Source: Rhodococcus sp. B50 (lineage in GTDB: Bacteria; Actinomycetota; Actinomycetes; Mycobacteriales; Mycobacteriaceae). Taken from it: a DNA stretch of 64,000 bases. This document shows, in pieces, positions 7,622 to 17,358 of the stretch. Where the stretch lies: assembly GCF_013602415.1 (NCBI RefSeq), contig NZ_WPAG02000002.1, forward strand, positions 4,591,480 to 4,655,479, in the 5' to 3' direction. The position numbers and the translations under genes were made by a program. The notes under the pieces were generated by a model, which saw only the letters and a list, made by a program, of their open reading frames with translations, searched no databases and had not been told where the DNA came from. Every line of letters starts with the position of its first letter. The stretch's first letter is position 1.

Positions 7622-9256
7622 TCACGTGCGCTTCGAACCGCTCTCCGCAGTGTCTTCGGATCCCTCGACGACCACGACGGTGTCGTCCTTCGACGACTTG
7701 GCGGGGTCGGCGACCGCCTCGCCGCGCGCGACCATGAGCGCTTCGTCGGAGAGCGGGATCTCCTTGATGAAGCACGCGAGGACGAACGCGATGAGCAGGA
7801 ACGGGATGAGGTACCAGAACACCGGGGCCAGGGAGTCGGCGTAGGCATCGACGACGCCTTCTCGGACGGAGTCGGGCAGGAGCTTCATCGCTGCCGGATC
7901 GACGGTCGCGGTGGCCTGGCCGGCCTGTTCGGGTGTCGCGCCGGCCTCGATGAAGACCTCGACGAGCTTCTCCGACAGACGGTTGGTGAAGATCGTGCCG
8001 AAGATCGCCACACCGAGCGCCGCACCGACTTCGCGGAAGTAGTTGTTCGAACTCGTCGCGGTGCCGATCTCGTCGGCGGGCACGGCGTTCTGCACGATGA
8101 GGATCACGACCTGCATGATCAGGCCGAGCCCCAGGCCGAAGACGAACAGCATCGAGCAGATGACCCACAGCGGGGTGTCGCCTTCGAGCGTGGTCAGCCA
8201 CAGCATGCCCGCGGCGGTGATCAGCGACCCCGCGATCGGATAGATCTTGTACTTCTGGGTCTTGGTGATGGCCAGACCCGACCCGATCGAGGTGATCATC
8301 AGACCGGCCATCATCGGCAGCAGCAGCAGGCCGGAGACCGCGGCCGACGTACCCGACGACATCTGCAGGAAGGTCGGCATGAACGCGATCGCGGCGAACA
8401 TGCCGAGTCCGAGGACGAAACCGATGGCGGTGGCGTTGACGAAGATCGAGTTGCGGAACAGCGACAGCGGGATGATCGGATCCTGCGCCCGCGACTCGAT
8501 GAGCACGAACAGGCACACGAAGATCACCAGGCCGGCGCCGAACGACCAGGTCAGCGGATCTCCCCAGCCGCGGTCGGCGTCGCCGCCGAAGTCGGTGAAG
8601 AAGATCAGGCAGGTCGTGGCGAGTGAGAGGGTGACGACGCCGAGGATATCGATCCTCTTGGTGGGCTTCTTCGACGGCAGACGCAGCGCGATCCAGGTGA
8701 TGACGAAGGCGATGATGCCGATCGGGACGTTGATGTAGAAGCACCACTCCCAGGTCAGATGGTCGACGAAGAAGCCACCGAGCAGCGGGCCGCCGACGGC
8801 CGACAGGCCGAAGATCGCACCGAGCGGACCCATGTACTTACCGCGCTCGCTCGCGGGCACGATGTCGGCGATGATCGCCTGCGACAGGATCATCAGACCG
8901 CCACCACCGAAGCCCTGGATCGCGCGGAAGACCACGAACGTCCAGAAGTCGTCGGTCAGGGAGCACGCTGCCGACGCGACGGTGAACACGCCGATCGCGA
9001 TGAGGAACAGGTGCCGGCGACCGAAGACGTCACCGAACTTGCCGTAGATGGGCATGACGATGGTGACGGCGAGCAGGTAGGCGGTGGTGATCCAGGCCTG
9101 GTGCTCGACGCCGCCGAGTTGCCCGACGATCGTGGGCATGGCGGTCGAGACGATCGTCTGGTCCAGGCTCGCGAGCATCATGCCCGCGATGAGCGCGGAG
9201 AAGATGATCCAGATCCGGCGCTGGGTGAGAACCAGTGGTTCCGAGGTGGTGGTCAC
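7622..9256 (-). CDS. MFS drug-efflux transporter, DHA2 family (14 TM)
   Basis: 544 residues from a GTG at 9256. The length and number of hydrophobic segments fit the 14-helix DHA2 family of proton-driven multidrug exporters. The family motif A reads GKFGDVFGRRHLF between helices 2 and 3, motif B is FRAIQGFGGGG, and motif C is GLSAVGGPLLGG. The tail is charged and cytosolic. The start overlaps the stop of the upstream TetR gene (GTGA, 9253-9256), so regulator and pump are translationally coupled. The substrate cannot be predicted. Confidence 0.9.
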   Translation of the reverse strand: MTTTSEPLVLTQRRIWIIFSALIAGMMLASLDQTIVSTAMPTIVGQLGGVEHQAWITTAYLLAVTIVMPIYGKFGDVFGRRHLFLIAIGVFTVASAACSLTDDFWTFVVFRAIQGFGGGGLMILSQAIIADIVPASERGKYMGPLGAIFGLSAVGGPLLGGFFVDHLTWEWCFYINVPIGIIAFVITWIALRLPSKKPTKRIDILGVVTLSLATTCLIFFTDFGGDADRGWGDPLTWSFGAGLVIFVCLFVLIESRAQDPIIPLSLFRNSIFVNATAIGFVLGLGMFAAIAFMPTFLQMSSGTSAAVSGLLLLPMMAGLMITSIGSGLAITKTQKYKIYPIAGSLITAAGMLWLTTLEGDTPLWVICSMLFVFGLGLGLIMQVVILIVQNAVPADEIGTATSSNNYFREVGAALGVAIFGTIFTNRLSEKLVEVFIEAGATPEQAGQATATVDPAAMKLLPDSVREGVVDAYADSLAPVFWYLIPFLLIAFVLACFIKEIPLSDEALMVARGEAVADPAKSSKDDTVVVVEGSEDTAESGSKRT

Positions 9257-9927
9257 GGTGTTCCTGTCGGAGGAGTGATATCGAGGTGTTGCCCGAAGAG
9301 TCGCCGCCCGAACTCGATGTTCCGGTACAGCAGTTCGTCGAACGGCCGGTGGTTGTCGTCGGCGAGCAGTTCGTCGACGGCATCGAACGCGAGTCCCATG
9401 ACGAGCTTGACCGCGAGGCGCGGACGCGGATCGTCGGGCGGCAGCTTCTCGCGGAGCGCGATCAGGTGGGCCAGTTCGCGTTCTTTCGTCTCGCCGATCG
9501 CGAAGAGCCGGGCCAGCAGGTTCGGTTCGTTGCGGACGATGTCCTTGTGGAGTGGACGCTGCTCGCGCATGAGGTCGTTGTCGTGGCACCACCCGAGAGC
9601 CAACTCGACGAGGTCGCCGAGCAGGGTCGGGGACAGTCCGTCCTCGTCGTGCCGTCCACGCGCGACGAAGGTGTCCTTCTCCTCCTGCGTGAGCTCGGGT
9701 GGGGCGGTGCCCAGCACCGCATCCTCCTTGGTCGGGAAGTAGTTGAAGAACGTTCTGCGCGAAACGCCGACCCGCGTGCACAGTTCTTCGACTGTGAAGC
9801 CGGCGAGACCGTGTTCGGCGGTGAGAGCGCGGGCCTGTTCGACGAGCGCGTGCCGGGTGCGCTGCATGCGCCGGCTACGTGTGCCGCTCGTTGTCGCCCT
9901 GGAAACCACGAGGCGGAATTCTTGCAC
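9253..9927 (-). CDS. TetR-family repressor of the adjacent MFS pump
   Basis: 224 residues if the GTG at 9927 is used; an ATG at 9867 would give 204 residues beginning just before the HTH domain. The TetR helix-turn-helix is clear (FTVEELCTRVGVSRRTFFNYF). The C-terminal ligand domain is not assignable. The gene overlaps the MFS gene by 4 nt, so it probably represses its own operon. An inverted repeat with arms TTGCAC/GTGCAA covers the GTG start (9922-9946), which favours either autoregulation there or use of the later ATG. Confidence 0.88.
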   Translation of the reverse strand: MQEFRLVVSRATTSGTRSRRMQRTRHALVEQARALTAEHGLAGFTVEELCTRVGVSRRTFFNYFPTKEDAVLGTAPPELTQEEKDTFVARGRHDEDGLSPTLLGDLVELALGWCHDNDLMREQRPLHKDIVRNEPNLLARLFAIGETKERELAHLIALREKLPPDDPRPRLAVKLVMGLAFDAVDELLADDNHRPFDELLYRNIEFGRRLFGQHLDITPPTGTP

Positions 9928-9946
9928 TATGTGCGCAGGGGTGCAA
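9922..9946. promoter_or_regulatory. candidate operator of the TetR-MFS operon
   Basis: TTGCAC (9922-9927) and GTGCAA (9941-9946) are perfect 6-bp arms 13 bp apart, directly at the start of the tetR gene. An inner GTGCGCA adds partial symmetry. Position and symmetry fit TetR autorepression; binding is inferred. Confidence 0.45.
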
Positions 9947-9963
9947 AATGTTTTTCGGAAGGG

Positions 9964-10287
9964 TCAGTCGAACCACGACCGTACGGGCGGCTTGACCCAC
10001 ATGATCTTCTCGTCCTCGTCGGTACGTCCCGCTGCCGGATGATCGGGGTGCTTCTGCGCCCATGCCGTCTTCTCGTCCATCAACCTCGCGGCGAGTTCCC
10101 AGGTCTCCATCGTGCGCGGCGGATGGGCGTCCGCCGCCCGCGCCAGTTTGCGTCGCGTCTCGTCGGTCATGGCGAGCAGTTCCGCTCCCGAGATGCCGCG
10201 ATTCCATGCGTACCGGGCCAGGGTCAGGGCCTTGTCGCGGCGGTTCTTCTCGGCGCGATCGGTGTGGGCGAAGTCGGCGTCGCTCAT
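9964..10287 (-). CDS. small hypothetical protein
   Basis: 107 residues, charged and probably soluble, with no signal peptide or membrane segment. It is rich in Lys/Arg/Asp and ends in WVKPPVRSWFD. No motif or family is recognised. It precedes the TetR-MFS pair on the same strand with a 36-bp gap that holds the presumed operator, so it is probably a separate unit. Coding is supported by typical high-GC third positions and a clean ATG-to-stop frame without better competitors. Confidence 0.6.
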   Translation of the reverse strand: MSDADFAHTDRAEKNRRDKALTLARYAWNRGISGAELLAMTDETRRKLARAADAHPPRTMETWELAARLMDEKTAWAQKHPDHPAAGRTDEDEKIMWVKPPVRSWFD

Positions 10288-10405
10288 GACTTCAGACGGT
10301 ACGCGTCGTCGAGATCATGGTCGTGTTCCAAAAGCGACCTTCTTTCGCGCATCCCGGCGGACTCGGCTGCCTACGCTCGACGAGGGGGGACAGGAGGTCG
10401 AGATC

Positions 10406-11998
10406 GTGCCCGACAGTCGCATCCCGGACGGAACGCCCGACGAGGTCGCCGAGCGCGCGGCCGCGCCACCGCGAGTGCCCGAATTCGATCCGACGCTGGG
10501 TATCGACCTCGTCCCGCCCGCGGGGCAGGGGACGCCGTCACATCGTCTGGTGGCCATCGGCGACTCGCTGTTGCAGGGATTCCAGAGCGGCGCGATCTAC
10601 CGCACCGACCTGTCCGTTCCCGCGATCGTCGCGCACGAACTCGGCCCCCACGAACTCGGCACGGCCTTCCGCTACCCGCGATTCGGTGGGCCCGGTGGTC
10701 TTCCGCTCAACGTCGAGCTCCTGCTGCGCCGGATCGAAGAGCGTCACGGGCGGAGTCTCGAACCGTGGGAGTTGCCTGTCGCGGCGTTCACCGCCCGCGG
10801 TTTCATGGACGAGGTCGAGGACTACTGGGAACGTGGACCCGGCGCGGTACCACCCGTCACCGGTTTCCAGCACAACCTGTCATGCTTCGGATGGGATCTG
10901 CGCGACGCACTCGAGAAGACCGCCGCGCTGTGCGAGGCCGCCATCGAGACACCGCACGATCAGCCGCTCGCCCAGATCGTCGAGAACAACGGCGAGCGCG
11001 CCGCGTTGCGCGTCTACCCGAACGGCGACGAGCGGCAGCGCGCGATGACGTTGTTCGACGTCGCGGCCGCACTCGGCGCCGATCACGACGACGGAGACGA
11101 CGCCGGTATCGAAACGCTCGTGGTGTTCCTCGGCGCCAACAATGCGCTGCGCACCGTCACGGAATTGCGGGTCGCGTGGAGCGGCGACGACTTCCGCGAC
11201 CTCGACGCGAAACGGGCCTACACCATCTGGCAGCCCACGCACTTCGATGCCGAGTTCGCGGAAGTCGTTGCACGCCTGCGGGGCATCGAAGCGAGACACG
11301 TGATCCTGTGCACCGTCCCGCACGTGACCATCGCACCCATCGCTCGCGGACTCGGTCCGAAGGACGGTTCGCGCTATTTTTCGTACTACGTCCGCCCGTG
11401 GGTCGACGAGCGACGCTTCAGCGCGGCACGCGACGAGCACATCACCGGCGACGAGGCCCGCGTGGTCGACGCTGCGATCGACATGTTCGACGACACGATC
11501 ACCCGCGCGGTCGCCGATGCGCGTGGCGACGGTCTGGACTGGTACCTGCTCGACGTCGCCGGCATCCTCGCCCGATTGGCGGCCCGGCGGTACGTCGACG
11601 ATCTCGACGCCCGGCCCGCCTGGTGGGAGCCGTACCCGCTACCGCCGGCACTTGCGGCTCTCGACCCGGTACCCGACACGCGGTTCCTCACCGCGGACGG
11701 TCGCGGGGGACGGGCCGGCGGCGGTCTGTTCTCCCTCGACGGCGTGCACCCCACGACCGTGGGTTACGGGATTCTCGCGCAGGAGATCGTGAACATCATG
11801 TCCCGTGCCGGTGTCGGGTTCCGAAATCCGAACGGCGCTCCACGAAGCGGCCGGGTGGAGGTGGACTTCGCGCGACTGCTGCGCCAGGACACGTTGATCC
11901 ACACCCCACCGCAGAACGTCGACTCGGCGCTCTCGGTGCTGGGCTGGGTGGACGAGGTACTCGATCTCTTCCGTATCGAATGGCGACTGGGATTGTAG
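10406..11998 (+). CDS. SGNH/GDSL-type hydrolase
   Basis: 530 residues. The GTG at 10406 is preceded by a strong Shine-Dalgarno AGGAGG (10392-10397) at 8-nt spacing, which decides the start. SGNH-hydrolase blocks are visible: block I AIGDSLLQGF with the nucleophile Ser, block III VFLGANNAL with the Asn, and block V DGVHPTTVGYGI with Asp and His. There is no obvious signal peptide, so a cytosolic esterase or lipase is likely. It is longer than the usual 200-300 residues because of insertions between blocks and a C-terminal extension. It ends 3 bp from the convergent next gene. Confidence 0.85.
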   Translation: MPDSRIPDGTPDEVAERAAAPPRVPEFDPTLGIDLVPPAGQGTPSHRLVAIGDSLLQGFQSGAIYRTDLSVPAIVAHELGPHELGTAFRYPRFGGPGGLPLNVELLLRRIEERHGRSLEPWELPVAAFTARGFMDEVEDYWERGPGAVPPVTGFQHNLSCFGWDLRDALEKTAALCEAAIETPHDQPLAQIVENNGERAALRVYPNGDERQRAMTLFDVAAALGADHDDGDDAGIETLVVFLGANNALRTVTELRVAWSGDDFRDLDAKRAYTIWQPTHFDAEFAEVVARLRGIEARHVILCTVPHVTIAPIARGLGPKDGSRYFSYYVRPWVDERRFSAARDEHITGDEARVVDAAIDMFDDTITRAVADARGDGLDWYLLDVAGILARLAARRYVDDLDARPAWWEPYPLPPALAALDPVPDTRFLTADGRGGRAGGGLFSLDGVHPTTVGYGILAQEIVNIMSRAGVGFRNPNGAPRSGRVEVDFARLLRQDTLIHTPPQNVDSALSVLGWVDEVLDLFRIEWRLGL

Positions 11999-12001
11999 GA
12001 A

Positions 12002-12382
12002 TCAGGTCAGGTTGACGACGTGTTCGTGCGATGCGACGGCGCCCTGCATCTTCTTACGCGAGAGTGTTCGAGGACCGCACGCACAGCCCGAGGGGATTTC
12101 GTCGTCCTCGAACTGTGTTGCCTCGAGGGTGTCCACGAATTCCGAATTGAGCGATGTGCCGTTGTGCGGTGTGGATTCCCGGTCGCGGTTGCCGCGTCCA
12201 CCCGGGCCACTACGGGAGACCACCACCTGCCCCTCGGAAGTGTTGTACACCGCGGCGAGGGTGTGCCCCTTGGGGCAGCGCACCTTGACGACGGCCTTCT
12301 CGGTGCGTTGGGGACCCAGCTCTTTCACCGCGGCGAGTGCGAGCTTGCGACGTTCGGTCGGGGGTGTCGTGGCGATATCCAT
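12002..12382 (-). CDS. small conserved-looking protein with Cys pairs
   Basis: About 126 residues from ATG 12382; an in-frame GTG-side extension to 12415 is less likely. It contains a VRCPKGHTLAAVYNT segment and later GCACG, which together could bind a metal such as zinc. That is inference from Cys/His spacing only. No membrane segment. It is followed in the same orientation, upstream at 12449, by putA with a 66-bp gap, so it may be the last gene of that transcript. No function is assigned. Confidence 0.6.
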   Translation of the reverse strand: MDIATTPPTERRKLALAAVKELGPQRTEKAVVKVRCPKGHTLAAVYNTSEGQVVVSRSGPGGRGNRDRESTPHNGTSLNSEFVDTLEATQFEDDEIPSGCACGPRTLSRKKMQGAVASHEHVVNLT

Positions 12383-12448
12383 TTTCCTATTCCACCTCAC
12401 AGTGTCGGGGTTCACAGGACTTCGGGAGAACCGATTCGGGGTTTGTTT

Positions 12449-15400
12449 TCAGATGATCTCGTCGGTGAGCCGGTGCGGTGTGCCGAATCTGTGTGCGGTG
12501 ATCGAGACGGCCTGCTCGGCCAGGAAAGGCAGCATTTCGATTCGTCCGGATCCGGTCACCGGATGGTCGAACACCGCGATGTCGCATCGGGTGTTCCACT
12601 CGGCGGGTGGCGCTGCGCCGATCAGGCGGACCCGCGCCGGGGCCACGTCGACGATCCGTTCCTCCCATTCCGCGTCGCTCTCCACACGCACGCGACCGTC
12701 GAAACGTGCTGTATTCGTGCATCTTACGAGATCAACGGCGAAAGCCGAAGAGATGTCCACCGGCGCGCCCGTCCGGGCGGCGGCACCGAGCACGCGCACG
12801 AGTTCGGTCGGACGTCCACCCTCGCCGAGGCGCACGTGTGTGCGAACGGGCCGGTACCGGAACAGGTTCCGCTCGGCCGACAGGTCCGTGACATCGTGTG
12901 CCACAGCGAATTCCGACGTCCACATCCGCTCGTCGTCCTCGAACGACCGGCGCAGTGCATCCTCGTCCGGCACGGTACGTTCCCAGGAACCGAAGCCGAA
13001 GAGATAATTCGGCCCGCCCGCCTTGAAGCCCGCTCCCACCGACGACTGCTTCCATCCCCCGAACGGCTGCCGGCGCACGATGGCTCCGGTGATACCGCGA
13101 TTCACGTACAGATTTCCGGCCTCGACGCGATCGAGCCACCGGGCGATCTCGTCGGAATCGAGCGAATGCAGACCCGCCGTCAGTCCGTAATCCACCTCGT
13201 TCTGGATCGCGATCGCCTCGTCCAGATCGGCTGCGGTCATCACCCCCAGTACCGGACCGAAGAATTCGACGAGATGTGTGCGCGACCCGCGTCGCACACC
13301 GGTGCGCACACCGGGGCTCCACAGCCGCCCCTCCGCGTCGAGCCGTCGCGGTTCGACGAGCCACGACTCGCCGTCCTCGAGTTCCGTGAGCGCAGTGAGC
13401 AGTTTGCCGCGGGCCGGTTCGATCAACGGCCCCATGCGGGTTCGCGGGTCGTGCGCGGGCCCGACCGGCAGCGAACGCACCGCGTCGACGAGCTGATCCC
13501 GGAAGCGACGCGACGTCGCCACGGAACCGACGAGGATCACGAGCGAGGCCGCCGAGCACTTCTGCCCGGCATGCCCGAATGCCGACTGCACGACGTCGCG
13601 CACCGCCAGATCCGGATCGGCGCTCGGCGTCACGACGATCGCGTTCTTGCCGCTGGTCTCGGCGAGCAGCCGCATGCCGGGACGCAGCGAGCGGAACAAC
13701 TCCGCCGTCTCGTAGGCACCGGTGAGCACCACCCGGTCGACGCGGGGGTCGGCGACGAGTGTCGAGCCCAGCGACCGTTCGTCGGCATGGACGAGATGCA
13801 ACACATCACGCGGCACCCCCGCGTCCCACATCGCCTCGGCGAGCACCGACCCGCACCGCGCCGTGAGCGTCGCGGGCTTGAGGATCACGGCCGAACCGGA
13901 GGCCAGCGCCCCGAGCGTCGACCCCGCCGGGATCGCGACCGGGAAGTTCCAGGGTGGTGTCACCACCGTGAGGGTCGACGGCACGAACCGCGCACCGTCG
14001 ATCGTGTCGAGTTCGCGGGCCCGCCCGGCGTAGAACCGCGCGAAGTCGATCGCTTCGGAGACCTCCGGATCGGACTGGTCGAGAGTCTTTCCGCCCTCGG
14101 CCGCCATCACCTCGAGCAGATCGGCACGGCGCGCTTCGAGCACGTCGGCGACCTGCTCGAGAATCCCCGCGCGCTCGGCACCGCTGCGGGCGCCCCACGA
14201 ACGTCCGGCCGCGGTCGCGTCGACCAGCACACGCTCGAGCTCGCTCTCGGAGGAGAGCATGTGCGCCTGCACCGTGTCGATGCCGAGTTTCGACGACGGC
14301 ACCCGCTCGAGGATGCGACGACCCCACTCGCGATTCTGCGGCAGCGACGGGTCGGTGTCGGGGGTGTTCGTGAAGACCGGCGGTGCCTGCGGTGCCTGCG
14401 GTGCCTGTCTGTTCTGCGTGCGATGAGGGGAGGGGACGCCGTCGTCGAGCGCCGCCACCGACGCGCGGAACCGCTGTTCCTCCCGCTCGAACAGGGCGGG
14501 GTCGTCGGCGAGATCGAACACGGCGGACATGAAATTGTCCTGCCCGGACCCCTCGTCGAGCCTGCGCACCAGATACGAGATGGCGACGTCGAACTCGTCG
14601 GGACGCACGACGGGTGTGTAGAGCAGCAGGCTGCCGACCTGTCGACGGATCACCTCGGCCTGGCTCTGCGCCATGCCGAGGAGCATCTCGACGTCGATCC
14701 CGTGCCGCACCTCCCGGCAACCCGCGAGCACCCACGCGTAGGCGATGTCGAACAGATTGTGGCCGGCGACGCCGATCCGCACGTTCTCGATCCGCTCGGG
14801 TGTGAACGCGTAGTGCAGCAGGCGCTTGTAGTTCGTGTCGGTTTCCTGTTTGGTACTCCATGTCGCGAGCGGCCAGCCGTGCAGCGACGCGTCGACCCGC
14901 TCCATCGGCAGGTTGGCGCCTTTGACCACCCGCACTTTGATCGCCGCGCCCCCACGTGCGCGTCGCGCCGCCGCCCACTCCTGCAGCCGCATCATCGTGC
15001 GCAACGCATCGGGGAGATAGGCCTGCAGCACGATTCCGGCCTCGAGATGCAGGAACTCGGGCCGGTCGAGCAGGGTCGTGAACGCCGCGACCGTCACCTC
15101 CAGATCGTGGTACTCCTCCATGTCGAGGTTGACGAACTTCGGCGTCGGCGAGTTCGCGGCGAGCCGATACAGGGGAGTGAGCCGGTCGACGATGTCCGCG
15201 ACGGTCTCGTCGAACGCCCACGGCGAGTGTGGCGCGACCGCCGCCGAGACCTTGAGCGAGACGTAGTCCACGTCCTCGCGTGCCAGCAGGGCGAGGGTGC
15301 CGTCGAAACGGCGTCGGGCCTCGGCGTCGCCGAGTACGGCCTCGCCCAGCAGGTTGAGGTTCAACCGGATGCCGGGACGCCGCAGTCGTGCGATCGCCCG

Positions 15401-15763
15401 GCCGAGCGCGGCGTCGTCGGTGTCGACGACGAGGTGCCCCACCATCGCGCGGAGAGCGCGACGGGCGGCGGGGACGACGAGTTGCGGGAAGCGGGGACCG
15501 ATCGCTCCACCCGCCCGCACCGCCGCCCGCAGGTGGACGGGCAGGAAATCCGGTACGTTCCGGGACAATTCGGCCAGGGCGTGCGCTGCGACCGCCGGGT
15601 CCTCGGGGCGGATCACTTCGTCGACGAAGCGGACGGTGAACTCGAGTCCGTGCGGGTCCTTCAGGACGTCGGCGAGGTGGCGGGCGGCACGGTCGGGAGC
15701 GACATCCGCCGATTCCTCCACCCACCGGCGGGCAAGGGCGACGGCATCCTCGACGATCCGCAC
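12449..15763 (-). CDS. putA: bifunctional proline dehydrogenase / glutamate-semialdehyde dehydrogenase
   Basis: 1104 residues; GTG start with GGAGG 7 nt upstream. The N-terminal half is the FAD-dependent proline dehydrogenase barrel (YVSLKVSA, NLDMEEYHDLEVT, KVRVVKGANLPMER and the YKRLLHYA region). Then comes an aldehyde dehydrogenase domain with TPPWNFPVAIPAG, ETSGKNAIVVTPSAD, catalytic Cys736 in GHAGQKCSAAS and a C-terminal RQPFGGWKQSSVGAG. It oxidises proline to glutamate in two channelled steps. The ribbon-helix-helix repressor domain of enterobacterial PutA is absent, so it is not an autoregulator. A C-terminal extension of about 150 residues follows. The linker has three CGGTGCCTG repeats. 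Confidence 0.94.
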   Translation of the reverse strand: MRIVEDAVALARRWVEESADVAPDRAARHLADVLKDPHGLEFTVRFVDEVIRPEDPAVAAHALAELSRNVPDFLPVHLRAAVRAGGAIGPRFPQLVVPAARRALRAMVGHLVVDTDDAALGRAIARLRRPGIRLNLNLLGEAVLGDAEARRRFDGTLALLAREDVDYVSLKVSAAVAPHSPWAFDETVADIVDRLTPLYRLAANSPTPKFVNLDMEEYHDLEVTVAAFTTLLDRPEFLHLEAGIVLQAYLPDALRTMMRLQEWAAARRARGGAAIKVRVVKGANLPMERVDASLHGWPLATWSTKQETDTNYKRLLHYAFTPERIENVRIGVAGHNLFDIAYAWVLAGCREVRHGIDVEMLLGMAQSQAEVIRRQVGSLLLYTPVVRPDEFDVAISYLVRRLDEGSGQDNFMSAVFDLADDPALFEREEQRFRASVAALDDGVPSPHRTQNRQAPQAPQAPPVFTNTPDTDPSLPQNREWGRRILERVPSSKLGIDTVQAHMLSSESELERVLVDATAAGRSWGARSGAERAGILEQVADVLEARRADLLEVMAAEGGKTLDQSDPEVSEAIDFARFYAGRARELDTIDGARFVPSTLTVVTPPWNFPVAIPAGSTLGALASGSAVILKPATLTARCGSVLAEAMWDAGVPRDVLHLVHADERSLGSTLVADPRVDRVVLTGAYETAELFRSLRPGMRLLAETSGKNAIVVTPSADPDLAVRDVVQSAFGHAGQKCSAASLVILVGSVATSRRFRDQLVDAVRSLPVGPAHDPRTRMGPLIEPARGKLLTALTELEDGESWLVEPRRLDAEGRLWSPGVRTGVRRGSRTHLVEFFGPVLGVMTAADLDEAIAIQNEVDYGLTAGLHSLDSDEIARWLDRVEAGNLYVNRGITGAIVRRQPFGGWKQSSVGAGFKAGGPNYLFGFGSWERTVPDEDALRRSFEDDERMWTSEFAVAHDVTDLSAERNLFRYRPVRTHVRLGEGGRPTELVRVLGAAARTGAPVDISSAFAVDLVRCTNTARFDGRVRVESDAEWEERIVDVAPARVRLIGAAPPAEWNTRCDIAVFDHPVTGSGRIEMLPFLAEQAVSITAHRFGTPHRLTDEII
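14381..14407. repeat. three tandem 9-bp units inside putA
   Basis: CGGTGCCTG occurs three times in a row and encodes an (Ala-Pro-Gln) repeat in the linker between the two enzyme domains. In-frame units can change in number without breaking the gene. Confidence 0.9.
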
Positions 15764-15893
15764 GATGCGCCTCCGATCGATGGCGTTGACGAACCTGACG
15801 CCAATCTACCCACCGGAGGCGGTTCGCGTTTGCGGTCCGCGGTCTCGGGAATACAGCGCGAAGGGGACAGTCCCGATCAGCGAGGAGACGAGA

Positions 15894-16730
15894 GTGAACC
15901 GTCAGGCCCCGGCGTCGCGTGGCGCGTCGACATCCGCCGAGCGCGTCGCGCAGAACGGCGTGTTCGAGAAGTTCGCCCGTGCCGGCTACATCGGCAGTGG
16001 CATAGTGCACCTGCTCATCGGTTACCTCGCGATCCGGGTCGCGTTCGGCCGCAGCGAGCAGGAGGCCTCGCAGTCCGGGGCGATGGCAGAACTGGGCGAA
16101 CAACCCGGCGGGAAGATCGCGTTGTGGATCGCCGTCGTCGTATTCGTGATGATGGGCCTGTGGCGCTTCGCCGAAGCGACCTTCGGCAAGGCGTCGGAGC
16201 CCGAACGGCCCGACGCCGACACGAAGGACAAGGTGTTCGATCGGTTCAAGGCGTTCTGCGTCGGCGTGGTCTACCTCGCGTTCGCATACACCGCGTTCGG
16301 GTTCGCCCGCGGCAGCGGCAAGTCCAGCGGTGAGCAGAACGCGGGACTCACGGCGAAACTGTTGCAGTCCGGCGCCGGCAAGTTCGTTCTTGTCGTCGCG
16401 GGACTCGTCATCCTCGGTGTGGGTGCCTATCACGTCTACAAGGGGGCGTCGAAGAATTTCGTCGACGACCTGAAGAGTCATCCGAGCACGTTCGTGAAGC
16501 GCCTCGGTGTCGTCGGATACGTCGCCAAGGGGCTCGCGATCGGTCTCGTCGGTGTACTGGTGATCGTCGCGGTCTTCCAGGCCGACCCGCAGAAGGCAGC
16601 GGGACTCGACGGGGCACTGAAGACGTTGGGCTCGCAGCCTTTCGGTGCAGTTCTGCTCGTCCTCATGGGCCTCGGTATCGCGGTCTACGGCCTGTACAGC
16701 TTCGTCATGGCGCGCGACGCGAAGATGTGA
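15894..16730 (+). CDS. DUF1206 membrane protein
   Basis: 278 residues from a GTG preceded by GAGGAG. Six hydrophobic helices come in three two-helix repeats, each starting with a pattern like ARAGYIGSGIVHLLIGYLA, FKAFCVGVVYLAFAYTAFG or LGVVGYVAKGLAIGLVGV. This triplicated arrangement is the DUF1206 family of actinobacterial and other integral membrane proteins. Function unknown. It stands divergent from putA with a 130-bp gap in which no clear operator was seen. Confidence 0.9.
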   Translation: MNRQAPASRGASTSAERVAQNGVFEKFARAGYIGSGIVHLLIGYLAIRVAFGRSEQEASQSGAMAELGEQPGGKIALWIAVVVFVMMGLWRFAEATFGKASEPERPDADTKDKVFDRFKAFCVGVVYLAFAYTAFGFARGSGKSSGEQNAGLTAKLLQSGAGKFVLVVAGLVILGVGAYHVYKGASKNFVDDLKSHPSTFVKRLGVVGYVAKGLAIGLVGVLVIVAVFQADPQKAAGLDGALKTLGSQPFGAVLLVLMGLGIAVYGLYSFVMARDAKM

Positions 16731-16733
16731 CGC

Positions 16734-17159
16734 TCAGTCGTCCGCGTCGTCGAACCAGAAGTGCTCGGTGGCGACATAGTGGAGGGTCGGTGGGCCGGGC
16801 AGGTCGAACTCGATCGCGCCCACCGGCCGCAGCTCCCCGTCGTTGTCCTCGCAACTCGCGGTCGCCACGTTGCGTCCTGCGGAGATCCCCTTGAACTCGA
16901 GGGTCTGGTAGTTCGCTCCGTAGATCTCCGCGGTTCCGGACTCACCCGTGCCGAGCGCTGCGACGCAGAGGAAGGGATAGTCCTCGTCCGGTGGGGACGT
17001 ATAGATCAGTTTCACCACCACGGTGTCTCCGCGGGTGCTGACCGTCCACAATCCTCGGGTGTCGGTATCCGCTGCGCCCGCGCCGGGTGCGAAACCGGCG
17101 AGAAGTGCGAGTGGTGCGAGCAGCGCGACCGTTGTGCGCAGGATTCTGCGATGGTGCAT
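16734..17159 (-). CDS. secreted hypothetical protein
   Basis: 141 residues. The ATG at 17159 was chosen for the AGGAG 5 nt upstream and because a typical Sec signal peptide follows (basic start, hydrophobic core LLAPLALLAGF, cleavage near GAGA-ADT). The mature part is about 110 residues, acidic, with two cysteines (FLCVAAL and ASCEDN) that could form a disulfide. No family recognised. It is convergent with the DUF1206 gene with 3 bp between them. Confidence 0.7.
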   Translation of the reverse strand: MHHRRILRTTVALLAPLALLAGFAPGAGAADTDTRGLWTVSTRGDTVVVKLIYTSPPDEDYPFLCVAALGTGESGTAEIYGANYQTLEFKGISAGRNVATASCEDNDGELRPVGAIEFDLPGPPTLHYVATEHFWFDDADD

Positions 17160-17324
17160 GGGATCTCCTCGGAACCGGTGAGCCCCCGACGCATTCATCG
17201 TCTCCACCCGACATCGGCGGGAAGGGGCGAACCGGGTGGTTGTGAAGAAGACGTGACGGCGCCGAGATCGTCGTACCCGGCCTGTGACCCCCGCGGTCTC
17301 GAAGTGCTACCGTCTCCGCCAAAC

Positions 17325-17342
17325 TAGTTGACAATGCAACTA
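17325..17342. promoter_or_regulatory. MarR-type operator box 1
   Basis: TAGTTGACAATGCAACTA is a perfect inverted repeat (TAGTTG, 6-bp spacer, CAACTA) upstream of the VOC gene. It includes a TTGACA that could act as a -35 element. The size and symmetry match sites bound by MarR dimers. A second near-identical box lies 34 bp downstream. Confidence 0.55.
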
Positions 17343-17358
17343 AATAAGGCGATCCTGG

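Noticed and set aside
12020..16333. A 1437-codon open frame on the plus strand opposite putA
   Set aside because: It mirrors the minus-strand putA codons; high GC third positions keep antisense frames open. The product is low-complexity Arg/Gly/Asp/His with no motif, and it runs across several gene borders.
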